Made by a program: the position numbers and the translations under genes. The notes beneath the pieces were generated by a model. That model ran no database searches, was not told the DNA's origin, and saw only the letters and a list, made by a program, of their open reading frames with translations. This document shows positions 8,887-16,809 of a DNA stretch of 64,000 nucleotides, piece by piece. Positions within the stretch are counted from its first letter, which is position 1, and each line of letters begins with the position of its first letter. The stretch is taken from NCBI GenBank assembly GCA_016839055.1, contig JAEKNX010000002.1, positions 186,001 through 250,000 of the forward strand, written 5' to 3'. Source of the DNA: Spirochaetales bacterium. GTDB lineage: Bacteria > Spirochaetota > Spirochaetia > UBA9216.

Positions 8887-9822
8887 GTGACAGAACAGAA
8901 AATTCTCATAAAACTCGCATACTATTATTATAAACTCGGTTTGACTCAGAACGAGATTGCCGGTCGTTTCGGCATGTCCCGTCAGAGGGTTAACCGCCTG
9001 CTTAAAAAATGCCGGGATGAGGGTATTGTCGAGATTAGAATAGCCGGATTCAGCGAAAGCTATATAGAGCTGGAGGGAGAGCTGGAATCGCGCTACGGTC
9101 TGCGGCAGGTGATTATTACTCCGGAAGTCGATGGTGACCAGCTTTATGATGCCCTGGGACAGGCCGCGGCTGAATATATAATACAGAACGCAGGTCCTCA
9201 GAAGACAATCGGAATTTCCTGGGGCAGCACCATGTACAAGATGGCCATGAAATTGCCTGCCCTGGGTCCGTTTCCTGAGATGCGTGTCGTTCAGATGGTG
9301 GGTAATATGGGGCAGCTTGACCGTGACCATCAGCCTGATGAGGTCACAAGGCTTCTCGCATCAAAACTCGGAGCAAGTCCGGTTCTGCTATATGCTCCGG
9401 TTTACATGAAAAATAAGGTAGCCAAGTTTACCTTGATTCATGAGGAGAGCATAAAATCTGTGCTGGACATGATGCCTGAATGTGAGATGGTCTTCTTAAG
9501 CGTATCCGGTATCGAAAATAATTATACATATTTTAATAAGACTGTTATCGAAGAAACTTTTATTGAGGAACTAAGGGACAAGAAGGCCGTCGGTAATATC
9601 TGTTTAAGATATTTTAACGCCGAGGGAGAATGTGTTGATGCTGAACTGCATAAGCTGGAGATTGGAATTGACGGGATCACTCTGAAAAATATTCCTAACG
9701 TTGTCTGCGCCGCCGGAGGGCCTGTTAAATATCAGGCTATTTTAGGAGCACTCAACGGCGGTTTTATAAACACCCTTATTACCGACAAGGCCACGGCTGA
9801 TTACCTGAAGAAACAGATGTAG
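8887..9822 (+). CDS. SorC-family sugar-responsive transcriptional regulator
   Basis: A 311-residue regulator. The N-terminal helix-turn-helix reads GLTQNEIAGRFGMSRQRVNR. The large effector-binding domain contains GISWGSTMYKMA and the late AAGGPVKYQAILGAL, both typical of the SorC/DeoR sugar-binding fold, which binds phosphorylated sugars. Translation starts at GTG directly after the upstream stop codon, with GGGAG in the overlap region. It probably controls the upstream oxidoreductase and possibly the neighbouring PTS genes (inference from position). Confidence 0.92.
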   Translation: MTEQKILIKLAYYYYKLGLTQNEIAGRFGMSRQRVNRLLKKCRDEGIVEIRIAGFSESYIELEGELESRYGLRQVIITPEVDGDQLYDALGQAAAEYIIQNAGPQKTIGISWGSTMYKMAMKLPALGPFPEMRVVQMVGNMGQLDRDHQPDEVTRLLASKLGASPVLLYAPVYMKNKVAKFTLIHEESIKSVLDMMPECEMVFLSVSGIENNYTYFNKTVIEETFIEELRDKKAVGNICLRYFNAEGECVDAELHKLEIGIDGITLKNIPNVVCAAGGPVKYQAILGALNGGFINTLITDKATADYLKKQM

Positions 9823-9824
9823 AT

Positions 9825-9860
9825 AAAAAAAGGTGCTTGAAAGAAGAATTTTCAAGCACC
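9825..9860 (-). terminator. Rho-independent terminator of the PTS operon
   Basis: A perfect 11-bp stem, GGTGCTTGAAA (9832-9842) and TTTCAAGCACC (9850-9860). On the minus strand it is followed by seven T (9831-9825). It should end the minus-strand PTS transcript; it lies at the end of the convergent SorC gene and could also slow that transcript. Confidence 0.85.
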
Positions 9861-9880
9861 CCCTCTCATGTAATAGTTAA

Positions 9881-10165
9881 TCAGATTTTTACAGCTTCGT
9901 TTATCTTGGTAAAATCGGATTCGATTAGTGATTTCAGCTCTTCGAGAGCCTTCTCTTCGTCAGGACCGTCGGCAGTTATTTTTATTTGATCATTTTGTGA
10001 TACGTTCAGTAGAATTACTTTAATAATGGTTTTTGCGTTTGCTGATTTCTCACCCTTGGAAACAGTTATGCTTGATTCAAACAGTTTTGCTGTTCTTACG
10101 AAGACATCTGCGGGTCTTGAGTGCAGGCCTGTATCATTGGTTATTGTTATTTCTAACTCTTTCAT
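9881..10165 (-). CDS. Phosphocarrier protein HPr
   Basis: A 94-residue HPr that passes phosphate from enzyme I to EIIA. The active-site histidine is His15 in TGLHSRPA. The position of the regulatory Ser46 of Gram-positive HPr is Thr46 (NAKTIIKV), so classic Ser46 phosphorylation control is unlikely to be standard. A Shine-Dalgarno AAGGAG precedes the ATG, and the start overlaps the preceding small membrane gene by 4 nt (ATGA). It is the last gene of the PTS operon. Confidence 0.93.
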   Translation of the reverse strand: MKELEITITNDTGLHSRPADVFVRTAKLFESSITVSKGEKSANAKTIIKVILLNVSQNDQIKITADGPDEEKALEELKSLIESDFTKINEAVKI

Positions 10166-10344
10166 TCTGTTTTCTCCTTCTTATCTGTTGCTGCAGCTTT
10201 GTTTTTACGTCTGCGGCGAATGACGATCATAGTTATTCCGTATGCAACGACTATGAGATTGATTATTACTTGATGGGACAGATAAAATTCCATTACTACC
10301 ATACCCCATGGCCCAAGCGCACCCTTTATTATTTCCCAAAACAT
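10162..10344 (-). CDS. Small single-span membrane protein, unknown function
   Basis: A 60-residue protein not recognised as any family. Residues about 20-42 form one hydrophobic segment, followed by a very basic tail (RRRRKNK), which predicts a cytoplasmic C-terminus. GAGGTG lies 4 nt upstream of the ATG. It is coupled to HPr by a 4-nt overlap and starts 8 nt after the DeoR gene, so it is a genuine operon member. Its position suggests a role with the PTS membrane complex, but nothing in the sequence shows it. Confidence 0.7.
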   Translation of the reverse strand: MFWEIIKGALGPWGMVVMEFYLSHQVIINLIVVAYGITMIVIRRRRKNKAAATDKKEKTE

Positions 10345-10352
10345 CCTTCACC

Positions 10353-11120
10353 TCAAACAGTAGTAATGTTGATTCCTTCACTCTCGATTGCTTTAATATA
10401 TTTTTTATTTAATTTGTCGTCAGTTACAATATAATTTACCTTCGATAAATCACCAAGGTAATTGAAGCAAACATTGCCGAATTTGCTGGAATCTGCAATA
10501 AGTATGATCTCCTTGGCTACAAGCATCATTCCGCTTATTACGGGAATCATTGATGCGTTGAAGTAGGTGAGACCGTATTCTGCATCAATACCGTCAGCAG
10601 TCATAAACAGCTTGTCGGCATATTGAATTCCGCACATCGGATCCCGGTTGAAATTCCTTATTGTGGAATATTGTTTCTCAATTTCACCGCCCAGCATGAA
10701 AAGGTTGATATTTTCAAGTTTTGAAAGTTCCAGCGAAAGCGTCAAAGAATTGGTTATCACCCTGAACTCGAAATCGAGACCCCCGAGAATGCGTCCGGTC
10801 AAAGCTGTTACAACTCCGGGGGCAATTATGATTGTTTCTTTTTCTTTGACTAAAGTAGAGCAGTATTCTGCTATACGAATCTTTTCGTTGATGGCACTGA
10901 TTAGCATGTCTTCGCGGCTAGGTCCGTGGTAATCTTTGTTATAGTAAAGTTCCCCGCCTATTGCCTGGAAGACCTGACCTGAGCTTTCGAGTTGTTTAAT
11001 ATCTCTGCGAATAGTAGCCGTCGAAACATCGAATTTTTCCGCGAGATTATCGAGGTTTGTATTACCCTCAATTCTCAAAGTCTCGATTATTCCGACCAGC
11101 CGCTCTTTCTTATTTTTCAT
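10353..11120 (-). CDS. DeoR-family transcriptional regulator
   Basis: A 255-residue DeoR/GlpR-type repressor. The N-terminal winged HTH contains NLDNLAEKFDVSTATIRRDI with the family's STATIRRDIKQL recognition helix. The C-terminal DeoRC domain includes VTALTGRIL and ADSSKFG, which bind a phosphorylated sugar. It lies inside the PTS operon and so probably autoregulates it in response to the imported sugar phosphate. A separate HutC regulator sits upstream of the operon. Confidence 0.93.
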   Translation of the reverse strand: MKNKKERLVGIIETLRIEGNTNLDNLAEKFDVSTATIRRDIKQLESSGQVFQAIGGELYYNKDYHGPSREDMLISAINEKIRIAEYCSTLVKEKETIIIAPGVVTALTGRILGGLDFEFRVITNSLTLSLELSKLENINLFMLGGEIEKQYSTIRNFNRDPMCGIQYADKLFMTADGIDAEYGLTYFNASMIPVISGMMLVAKEIILIADSSKFGNVCFNYLGDLSKVNYIVTDDKLNKKYIKAIESEGINITTV

Positions 11121-11127
11121 TTGAGTC

Positions 11128-11463
11128 CTATAGCAGGTGAAACAGTCCTACTGTCTTTTTCTTTGCTGTGTTTTTATTGTAAACGTCCATTGCTTCTTCA
11201 GTTTTTTCTACGAATACTTCAATACCGGCAGTCTTCATTGTTTCAATAGCTTCATCGCTGATAGTAATAGGCATAATAAAGCCGAGTCCAACTACAACGA
11301 CTTCAGGTCTGGATTTAAGCACATCTTCGAGATCACAGCTTTCTATGCAGTTTCTGCCTTTGATCCACCATTTTGTGTCCATGTGATCGGGGTAAACAAT
11401 TGTGTCTGAACGGGATACCTTGCCCTTGAATAGGAGTTTACCCATTGATACTGATTCGATCAT
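11128..11463 (-). CDS. Mth938/NDUFAF3-like domain protein
   Basis: A 111-residue stand-alone Mth938-like (DUF498) domain. The family outline is visible: a TKWWIKG strand, the PEVVVVGLGFIMP turn, then AGIEVFVEKTEEAMDVYN and a C-terminal GLFHLL. Archaeal and bacterial members have no firmly known reaction; the human relative NDUFAF3 assembles complex I. Its place between EIIB and DeoR, only 3 nt from the EIIB stop, shows it is co-transcribed with the PTS, which is not an expected partnership. Confidence 0.75.
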   Translation of the reverse strand: MIESVSMGKLLFKGKVSRSDTIVYPDHMDTKWWIKGRNCIESCDLEDVLKSRPEVVVVGLGFIMPITISDEAIETMKTAGIEVFVEKTEEAMDVYNKNTAKKKTVGLFHLL

Positions 11464-11466
11464 TTT

Positions 11467-11751
11467 TTAGTCCTTGATGTATGAAATAATTTTTTCCATG
11501 TCCGCATCAATACCAATACCGGTAAGAAAAGACAGGGTCTGAATGACAGGGATGTCGCCGACATCACCAACGGGGGTTGTTGTAACAATAAGGTCAACAC
11601 CGTCTAGTTTTGACGGAACTTCTGCGGCTTTGCATTGTACCAGAGTCGGGTTCATGCCTTTTTCAGCCAGTATTTCTTCAATTTTTCGTAGTACTACTGT
11701 TGAGGTTGCTACAGCTGTACCGCATGATACTAAAATCTTTTTCTTTACCAT
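11467..11751 (-). CDS. PTS galactitol-type EIIB component
   Basis: A 94-residue EIIB of the galactitol (Gat) family. The phosphocysteine is Cys10 in KILVSCGTAVATS, the P-loop-like active site. It takes phosphate from EIIA and gives it to the sugar in the EIIC channel. AGGAGA lies 6 nt before the ATG. The genes order EIIC, EIIA, EI, EIIB places it within one operon. The actual sugar could be galactitol or another polyol or pentose. Confidence 0.92.
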   Translation of the reverse strand: MVKKKILVSCGTAVATSTVVLRKIEEILAEKGMNPTLVQCKAAEVPSKLDGVDLIVTTTPVGDVGDIPVIQTLSFLTGIGIDADMEKIISYIKD

Positions 11752-11778
11752 CTTTTCTCTCCTGTGAAATTGGGGTTC

Positions 11779-13503
11779 TTATGCAAAATTCGCTTGAAGA
11801 AATGCTTTTATTTCTTCCTCTGTTTTCATTAATAATACTTTATCTGCTGCTTTTTTGCAGTCGGAATAATTAAGATTTCTTATAATAGATACTGCTTCAG
11901 GAAGCATTCCTCCGGTCATGCTTAATTCTCCAATTCCGATACCAATTAAAAGTGGAATTGCTATTGCCACACCTCCGAGTTCTCCGCAGACGCCTGTCCA
12001 TTTGCCGTTTTTAAGTGCTGCGTCCGATGCTGATTTTATAGCCCTGATAAGTGCCGGGCTGAACATTCTATAGTATTCCGAGACATTTTCGTTGATTCGA
12101 TCGGCGCAAAGCACATACTGAGTTAAATCGTTTGTACCAATGCTGATAAAGTCACCAACCTCTGTAAGCAAGTCGGCAATAAAAACGGCGGCCGGGGTTT
12201 CAACCATAGTCCCGATTTCCATATCAGGATTAAAATCTTTTCCCTCTGTTTTGAGTTCATCATAAATCTCTGAAATAAGTTTTTTTGCATAAATAAGTTC
12301 AGAAACATCAGCAATCATGGGAAACATTACCTTTATATTGCCGAATGCCGAAGCACGAACTATAGCCCTGAGCTGAGTCTTGAAAACTTCATGATATTTA
12401 ATACTGACTCTAATGCCTCTGAGGCCGAGGAATGGATTATCCTCTTTAGGAAGTTCAAAACAGCCTACTTCTTTGTCACCGCCAATATCCAGGGTACGAA
12501 TAACAAGCATTCCAGGGTTCAGCCTCTCGGCTGCTTTCTTATAAAAAACAAACTGCTTCTCTTCATCTGGCTGTGTCTTAGTTCCGAGGAAGAAAAATTC
12601 GGTTCTAAGAAGGCCGACACTTTTCGCACCAAATGATAAAGCATTTTCAAGGTCTTCAAGAGAGCCGATATTCGCCGATAATTCAATCTTTTTACCATCG
12701 AGGGTTATAGCTTCTTTCCCTTTCATTTCAGAGATTAGAGCTGTTTTTTCTTCATGACTTTTTAATTCTTTAGTAAATGACAACTTTTCTGCCTGGCCCG
12801 GTTTGATCCAGATTGACGCCTTTTCGAAGTTTCTTGAATCCAGCAGAACCTCATCTCCGGCTGTGGTCTGTGAAACCGCTTTCGCAGTTCCAACTGCAGC
12901 TGGTATCCCGAGGCTTTTGGAAAGTATCGCAACGTGGGAGGTTACTCCTCCCTTCTCGGTTATCAGGCCTTTTACATTCTCGCGGTTCATTAAAGCCGTA
13001 TCTGATGGCATTAAATCCTCAGCAATTACAATTGAGCCGGCAGGAACTCCTGAGAGATTCGTGTCCGGTAAGCCTAGCAGAATTCTGAGAATCCTGCTGT
13101 ACACATCTGCAAGGTCGGCAAGGCGCTGTCTGTTGTAGTCATCTTCTCCAAGGGAGGAGAAGGCCTCCGAGTATCCGTCAAAAATTGTTTTCAGGGAACC
13201 CTCAGCACAGAGTTTTTCTTCTTCAATAATCTCGATAATTTCGTTTAAGAATTCTTCATCTTCGACCATTGTCATCTGAGCGCGGAATATGTGACCATAC
13301 TCCTCACCTAGATCTCCACTTAAGCTATTTTTAATCTCTAAGAGTTCACCGCTTGCAAGATTAAATGCATCGTGCAGACGTTTGCTCTCTACTTGTACAT
13401 CATTGATTTTTTCAGTCTCAAAACTAAGATCTTGCTGCTTGTAAATGAACGCTCTACCCGAACTAATCCCGGGAGATGCACTTTTTCCTTCAATAAATAC
13501 CAT
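11779..13503 (-). CDS. ptsI: PTS enzyme I (PEP-protein phosphotransferase)
   Basis: A full-length, 574-residue enzyme I. The phosphohistidine is His190 in KGGVTSHVAIL. The PEP-binding barrel shows LLRTEFFFL, MVETPAAVFI, SIGTNDLTQY and the active-site cysteine in GVCGELGG. It phosphorylates HPr from PEP in the cytoplasm. Finding EI inside a substrate-specific operon, together with HPr, indicates a self-contained system, or the only general PTS proteins of the cell; the rest of the genome decides. Pyruvate kinase a few kb away competes for the same PEP. Confidence 0.96.
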   Translation of the reverse strand: MVFIEGKSASPGISSGRAFIYKQQDLSFETEKINDVQVESKRLHDAFNLASGELLEIKNSLSGDLGEEYGHIFRAQMTMVEDEEFLNEIIEIIEEEKLCAEGSLKTIFDGYSEAFSSLGEDDYNRQRLADLADVYSRILRILLGLPDTNLSGVPAGSIVIAEDLMPSDTALMNRENVKGLITEKGGVTSHVAILSKSLGIPAAVGTAKAVSQTTAGDEVLLDSRNFEKASIWIKPGQAEKLSFTKELKSHEEKTALISEMKGKEAITLDGKKIELSANIGSLEDLENALSFGAKSVGLLRTEFFFLGTKTQPDEEKQFVFYKKAAERLNPGMLVIRTLDIGGDKEVGCFELPKEDNPFLGLRGIRVSIKYHEVFKTQLRAIVRASAFGNIKVMFPMIADVSELIYAKKLISEIYDELKTEGKDFNPDMEIGTMVETPAAVFIADLLTEVGDFISIGTNDLTQYVLCADRINENVSEYYRMFSPALIRAIKSASDAALKNGKWTGVCGELGGVAIAIPLLIGIGIGELSMTGGMLPEAVSIIRNLNYSDCKKAADKVLLMKTEEEIKAFLQANFA

Positions 13504-13506
13504 CAG

Positions 13507-13986
13507 TTACGCCTTAAGGTTTTTTCCGACACTGTCGTGAAGGATTTTGTATATATCTTCATCACTATCAGCATCAAGCAGGCTTTTTAGAACATCATTA
13601 TCCTGATAGGTTGTTATCAATGTTTCAAGTAGATCGCCGATCAATTTCTTCTCTTTGAGCGCGAACATTGAAATCAGGCGAACCTGAATCTTCTCGTCCG
13701 GTGCACCCATTACTGAGAACTCTACGTTTTCTTTCAGCCGTGCAAAACAAATTACCGACTGGTTAACATGATCTGCATCAGTGTGCGGTATTGCAATTTT
13801 AATATCTTCCATCGGCAGGCCTGATGGATAGTTTGCTTCACGATCAAGAATGGCTTCTTTAAAAGACTCTTTAACATAGCCAAGGCTGGTAAGTCTTTCG
13901 GCCATTAATTCCAGAGCTTTTTCTTTGGAGGGGGCTTCAATATTCCCTAAGATGCACTCTGTTTTCAATATGTCTTCAATTTCCAT
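13507..13986 (-). CDS. PTS EIIA component (fructose/mannitol/galactitol type)
   Basis: A 159-residue PTS_EIIA_2 domain protein. The active-site histidine is His68 in IKIAIPHTDADHV. The ATG has GAGGGG 8 nt upstream. It takes phosphate from HPr and passes it to EIIB. It is separated from EIIC by a stem-loop (14017-14041) and from ptsI by only 3 nt. Confidence 0.92.
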   Translation of the reverse strand: MEIEDILKTECILGNIEAPSKEKALELMAERLTSLGYVKESFKEAILDREANYPSGLPMEDIKIAIPHTDADHVNQSVICFARLKENVEFSVMGAPDEKIQVRLISMFALKEKKLIGDLLETLITTYQDNDVLKSLLDADSDEDIYKILHDSVGKNLKA

Positions 13987-14016
13987 TGTGGTTTCCCCTC
14001 AAATATTTTAAGAATG

Positions 14017-14041
14017 TCCGCCCTCAAGAAGAGAGGGCGGA
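14017..14041 (-). promoter_or_regulatory. Intercistronic stem-loop between EIIC and EIIA genes
   Basis: A perfect 9-bp GC-rich stem, TCCGCCCTC (14017-14025) with GAGGGCGGA (14033-14041), loop of 7. No T-run follows on the minus strand, so full termination is unlikely. It may protect the EIIC mRNA end or attenuate downstream genes. Confidence 0.6.
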
Positions 14042-14051
14042 ATGAAATGCT

Positions 14052-15449
14052 TTAGTCTACTTTTGCTGCGTCGTAACCGGCAAGTTTGTTCATTGCTGCA
14101 GGTTTCTTTTTAAGAAGAATAAAAAGAGCCGCAACAACTGCTGCGATTATGATGTTACCAATCCAGAAATTGTCTGCAACTTTCAGGAAGAGTGCAGGAA
14201 TCCAGTTTCCACCGTCACAGATTGATGTAACGAGATTTGCGCCTTCAGGAATTGCAAAGTCAGCTGCGAGTGCTGCTGCTGTTGTTCCTTCTGCAAGATA
14301 GTTCATGATATAGATAGACGGAATCATAAAAACAGTTGAAATAACAACTGAACGGAAAAGATTAGCTTTTACGATAGGAATAACTATAGCTACGAGGAAG
14401 GGAAGAACGGCTAAGTCTCCGAAGGGAATTACTCTGTTTCCAGGAAGAATGATGGCAAGAATCAATGTGATTGGAACCATTAGAAGACCGGTGGAGATTG
14501 CAGTCGGATGACCTACGAGAATTGCAGAGTCAAGACCGATGTAGATCTCTCTGCCCTTTGCATGTTTCTGAAGGAACTCACGGGCTGCGTCTGACAGAGG
14601 AATAAGTCCTTCCATGAGAAGAGATACCATTCTGGGCATGAGAACCATGACAGCACCGAGAGATACTGATACAGTAAGCATTTTTGTCAGCCATCCGGTC
14701 CAGGGGCCGTCACCCATATAGGCAACTGCGGCAAGGATTAGACCAATAACAAAACCCATGATTAAAGGTTCACCCATGAGGCCGAATCTTTTTTTGATGG
14801 TGTCGGGATCGCCCTTAATGTCTCTGAGGCCGGGGATGAGATCGATTATTTTGTTGATAACGATTGCGAAGGGTACCGGAGCTGCTGTAAATCCGTGAGG
14901 GATTGATATTCCGGGAAGTCCCATAGTCTGCTGGATAGCAGGACCAGTCCAGTCTGCCATAAACAGCATTGCGGCAGAGAAGATCAGCGCTGAAATAAGA
15001 CCGTACCAGATGTTACCTGTTGCCCACTGTACGAGTCCGCCGACGAAAGCGAAGTGCCAGAAGTTCCAGATGTCGATGTTGATAGTCTTAGTGACTCTGG
15101 TAAACAACAGCAGAAGGTTCAGCAGAATAGCTGTCGGAATAATGATAGTTGAAATCTTTGAACCGAATGCAATGGATGCGCAGGCGGGCCAGCCTACATC
15201 AATAATATCCAGTTTAAGTCCAAACCTTTCTACCATTCCTTGAGAGACCGGTCCTATCTGATTCATCAGAAGCCCGATGACAAGATTAAGTCCGATGAAT
15301 CCAACGCCGAACATCAGCGAGGATCTGAGAGCCTTTCCCGGTTTCGCTCCAAATACTAATGCTAGTATAAAGAGGATGATCGGGAGGAGGACAGATGCGC
15401 CCAGTCCTAGAAAAAAATCAACGACTGATTGCAATGCACCAATTTCCAT
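14052..15449 (-). CDS. PTS galactitol-type EIIC component (sugar channel)
   Basis: A polytopic membrane protein of the GatC EIIC family, 465 residues, with about a dozen hydrophobic segments and family-like stretches such as GLPGISIPHGFTAAPVPFAI and ILVGHPTAISTGLL. It translocates and helps phosphorylate the sugar or polyol. I chose the ATG at 15449, which has AAAGGAG at good distance; the frame continues upstream to 15542 but that stretch contains the promoter. It is the first gene of the operon. Confidence 0.92.
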   Translation of the reverse strand: MEIGALQSVVDFFLGLGASVLLPIILFILALVFGAKPGKALRSSLMFGVGFIGLNLVIGLLMNQIGPVSQGMVERFGLKLDIIDVGWPACASIAFGSKISTIIIPTAILLNLLLLFTRVTKTINIDIWNFWHFAFVGGLVQWATGNIWYGLISALIFSAAMLFMADWTGPAIQQTMGLPGISIPHGFTAAPVPFAIVINKIIDLIPGLRDIKGDPDTIKKRFGLMGEPLIMGFVIGLILAAVAYMGDGPWTGWLTKMLTVSVSLGAVMVLMPRMVSLLMEGLIPLSDAAREFLQKHAKGREIYIGLDSAILVGHPTAISTGLLMVPITLILAIILPGNRVIPFGDLAVLPFLVAIVIPIVKANLFRSVVISTVFMIPSIYIMNYLAEGTTAAALAADFAIPEGANLVTSICDGGNWIPALFLKVADNFWIGNIIIAAVVAALFILLKKKPAAMNKLAGYDAAKVD

Positions 15450-15479
15450 ACTTTCTCCTTTCCATATTAAATTTTTTCC

Positions 15480-15508
15480 AGAATATACTGAAAAATGCGA
15501 GCTGTCAA
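15480..15508 (-). promoter_or_regulatory. Sigma-70 promoter of the PTS operon
   Basis: On the minus strand, -35 TTGACA (15508-15503), a 17-nt spacer and -10 TATTCT (15485-15480). The predicted start near 15473 leaves a 24-nt leader with a good Shine-Dalgarno sequence before EIIC. Confidence 0.75.
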
Positions 15509-15561
15509 ATGTAAAATGAAATATATTGAACGAAAAATGCAAAAATATTTCAATATTGGTG

Positions 15562-15573
15562 TTGTAATTACAA
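15562..15573. promoter_or_regulatory. Palindromic operator candidate upstream of the PTS promoter
   Basis: A perfect 12-bp palindrome, TTGTAATTACAA, about 55 bp upstream of the PTS -35 and just after the HutC gene. Its size fits a GntR-family dimer. Similar strings occur before pyk (6270-6281, TTGTAATTAACA) and in the hydA leader (near 21588-21602). Confidence 0.45.
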
Positions 15574-15602
15574 TACGATGTGATTCTTTATGAAAAAGCT
15601 TC

Positions 15603-16385
15603 TCATTTGAAGGATAAAGTAGTTACAGTAGGTCTTGATTTCTGAATAGGTCCAATTCTGTTGTGGAATTCAAAGATATCCCCGCGGTAGAGAACTTCCG
15701 CGAAGTAGAGCGCCTCGTTCTCCGGGGTATAAGGAGTGAAATGCATTAGGAAACCCGGAAGATCGACTTCACTCTCGAAGAGGCTTCGGTTTTCTCCGCT
15801 GATAATACAGCTTCGGATGAACTCGTCCATTCGCATTAGGCTGATTCCATGGTTTTTTGTGATGGCATCATAGACTGAAACTCCAACCTCGTCTATTGTT
15901 AGGTTTTCTTTGAAGAATTTATCCCTGAAGTAGTGACATTCTAGAATGACAGGTTTCTGATCAGCTAGCCTTATTCGTTTGACGACAGTTATGGATTCGT
16001 CATCGTCGGCATCAATTTTTTTTGTAATATACCCCGGAAGTTCTCCTGCTGAGGTCTTGTAGAACTCAACAACATTTGTGGTTGGTTTTTTGCCGAGTGC
16101 CAGGGTCTTGTTTGTGAAACTTAAATGCTCGTGAAAATGGCGATCCACCGAATTCTCATTTATAATGAAATTTCCGATTCCCTTCCGGAACTCAAGTATC
16201 TGTTTCTGCAGGAGAGCCGAGACTGCTTTGTTCGCGGTGGGCCGGCTGACGTCAAACCTTTCACAGATCTGTCGTTCAGACAGGAATTTATCACCGACTA
16301 CGAATTCATCGCTGTTTATTAATTCTGTCAGCAGTATCGATAACTGCTCATATAATGGTTCCCGTTTTAGTTTCTTTGTATCCAT
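15603..16385 (-). CDS. GntR-family regulator, HutC/UTRA type
   Basis: A GntR regulator. The winged HTH (LSERQICERFDVSRPTANKAV) is followed by a UTRA effector domain with the motifs VVKRIRLADQKPVILE and VYDAITKNHGISL. It sits directly upstream of, and in line with, the PTS operon and probably controls it. I chose the ATG at 16385 (protein starts MDTKKLKREP): a TTGCGG/TATGAT promoter would begin transcription at it. The other in-frame ATG at 16397 lies within that -10 element. Neither has a Shine-Dalgarno sequence. Confidence 0.88.
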   Translation of the reverse strand: MDTKKLKREPLYEQLSILLTELINSDEFVVGDKFLSERQICERFDVSRPTANKAVSALLQKQILEFRKGIGNFIINENSVDRHFHEHLSFTNKTLALGKKPTTNVVEFYKTSAGELPGYITKKIDADDDESITVVKRIRLADQKPVILECHYFRDKFFKENLTIDEVGVSVYDAITKNHGISLMRMDEFIRSCIISGENRSLFESEVDLPGFLMHFTPYTPENEALYFAEVLYRGDIFEFHNRIGPIQKSRPTVTTLSFK

Positions 16386-16392
16386 AGCTGAT

Positions 16393-16421
16393 ATCATATC
16401 TCAGTCAAATAAATGCCGCAA
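16393..16421 (-). promoter_or_regulatory. Promoter of the HutC-type regulator gene
   Basis: Minus strand: -35 TTGCGG (16421-16416), 17-nt spacer, -10 TATGAT (16398-16393). The ATG at 16385 is 8 nt past the -10, suggesting a leaderless transcript. Confidence 0.5.
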
Positions 16422-16541
16422 CAGAAAACAGACAAACTTGACAGACCTTATAAAGACTGCTACCCTGATGAAACACAACAGGTGGACAGGCCACGTGAAA
16501 TTGATATTATATGAATTAGCCGATATAACTAAGGAGTTGGA

Positions 16542-16637
16542 ATGGCAGATAAAGAGGGAAACAAGCTTACTAAAGATTATGCTGTAGATATTCTGCCCTA
16601 CGTAGATGTTCTGAAAAGCTGCATTCGAGATGCATAA
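16542..16637 (+). CDS. Possible 31-residue protein in a long intergenic gap
   Basis: A short ORF starting MADKEGNKLTKDYAVD and ending SCIRDA. It has a strong AAGGAG 5 nt before its ATG. A possible promoter (TTGACA at 16438-16443, TACCCT at 16461-16466, 17-nt spacer) lies upstream. It resembles no family known to me and could be a small protein or the front of a decayed gene. It is the only coding candidate in 16398-16809; the rest of that gap holds repeat copy C and AT-rich DNA. Confidence 0.35.
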   Translation: MADKEGNKLTKDYAVDILPYVDVLKSCIRDA

Positions 16638-16704
16638 CAATTTAAAGGCTTAACCTATAGTCTGTCTTGTTTAAGATATATAATAAATGGTAAAAAAAGA
16701 TGAG

Positions 16705-16759
16705 TGAAGGAATTCTGAAAATCAGGGATTGAAAAAATCCGATTTTTGAGGAAGCCTCG
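16705..16759 (+). repeat. Shortened copy C of the hairpin repeat
   Basis: GGAATTCTGAAAATCAGGGA (16709-16728) matches the first hairpin of copy A (3896-3915) with few changes. The following stretch, with ATTTTT at 16742-16747 and GAAGCCTC at 16751-16758, matches the end of copy A's third hairpin. The middle is absent, as if a full element had lost its internal part. It has the same orientation as copy A. Confidence 0.6.
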
Positions 16760-16809
16760 AGTATTGAAATTAAGTGATTAAGAAATTTTAAATCAAATAG
16801 AGGAATAAA

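Noticed and set aside
15450-15542. Upstream extension of EIIC to 15542
   Set aside because: This stretch contains the TTGACA/TATTCT promoter; the ATG at 15449 has a good ribosome-binding site.
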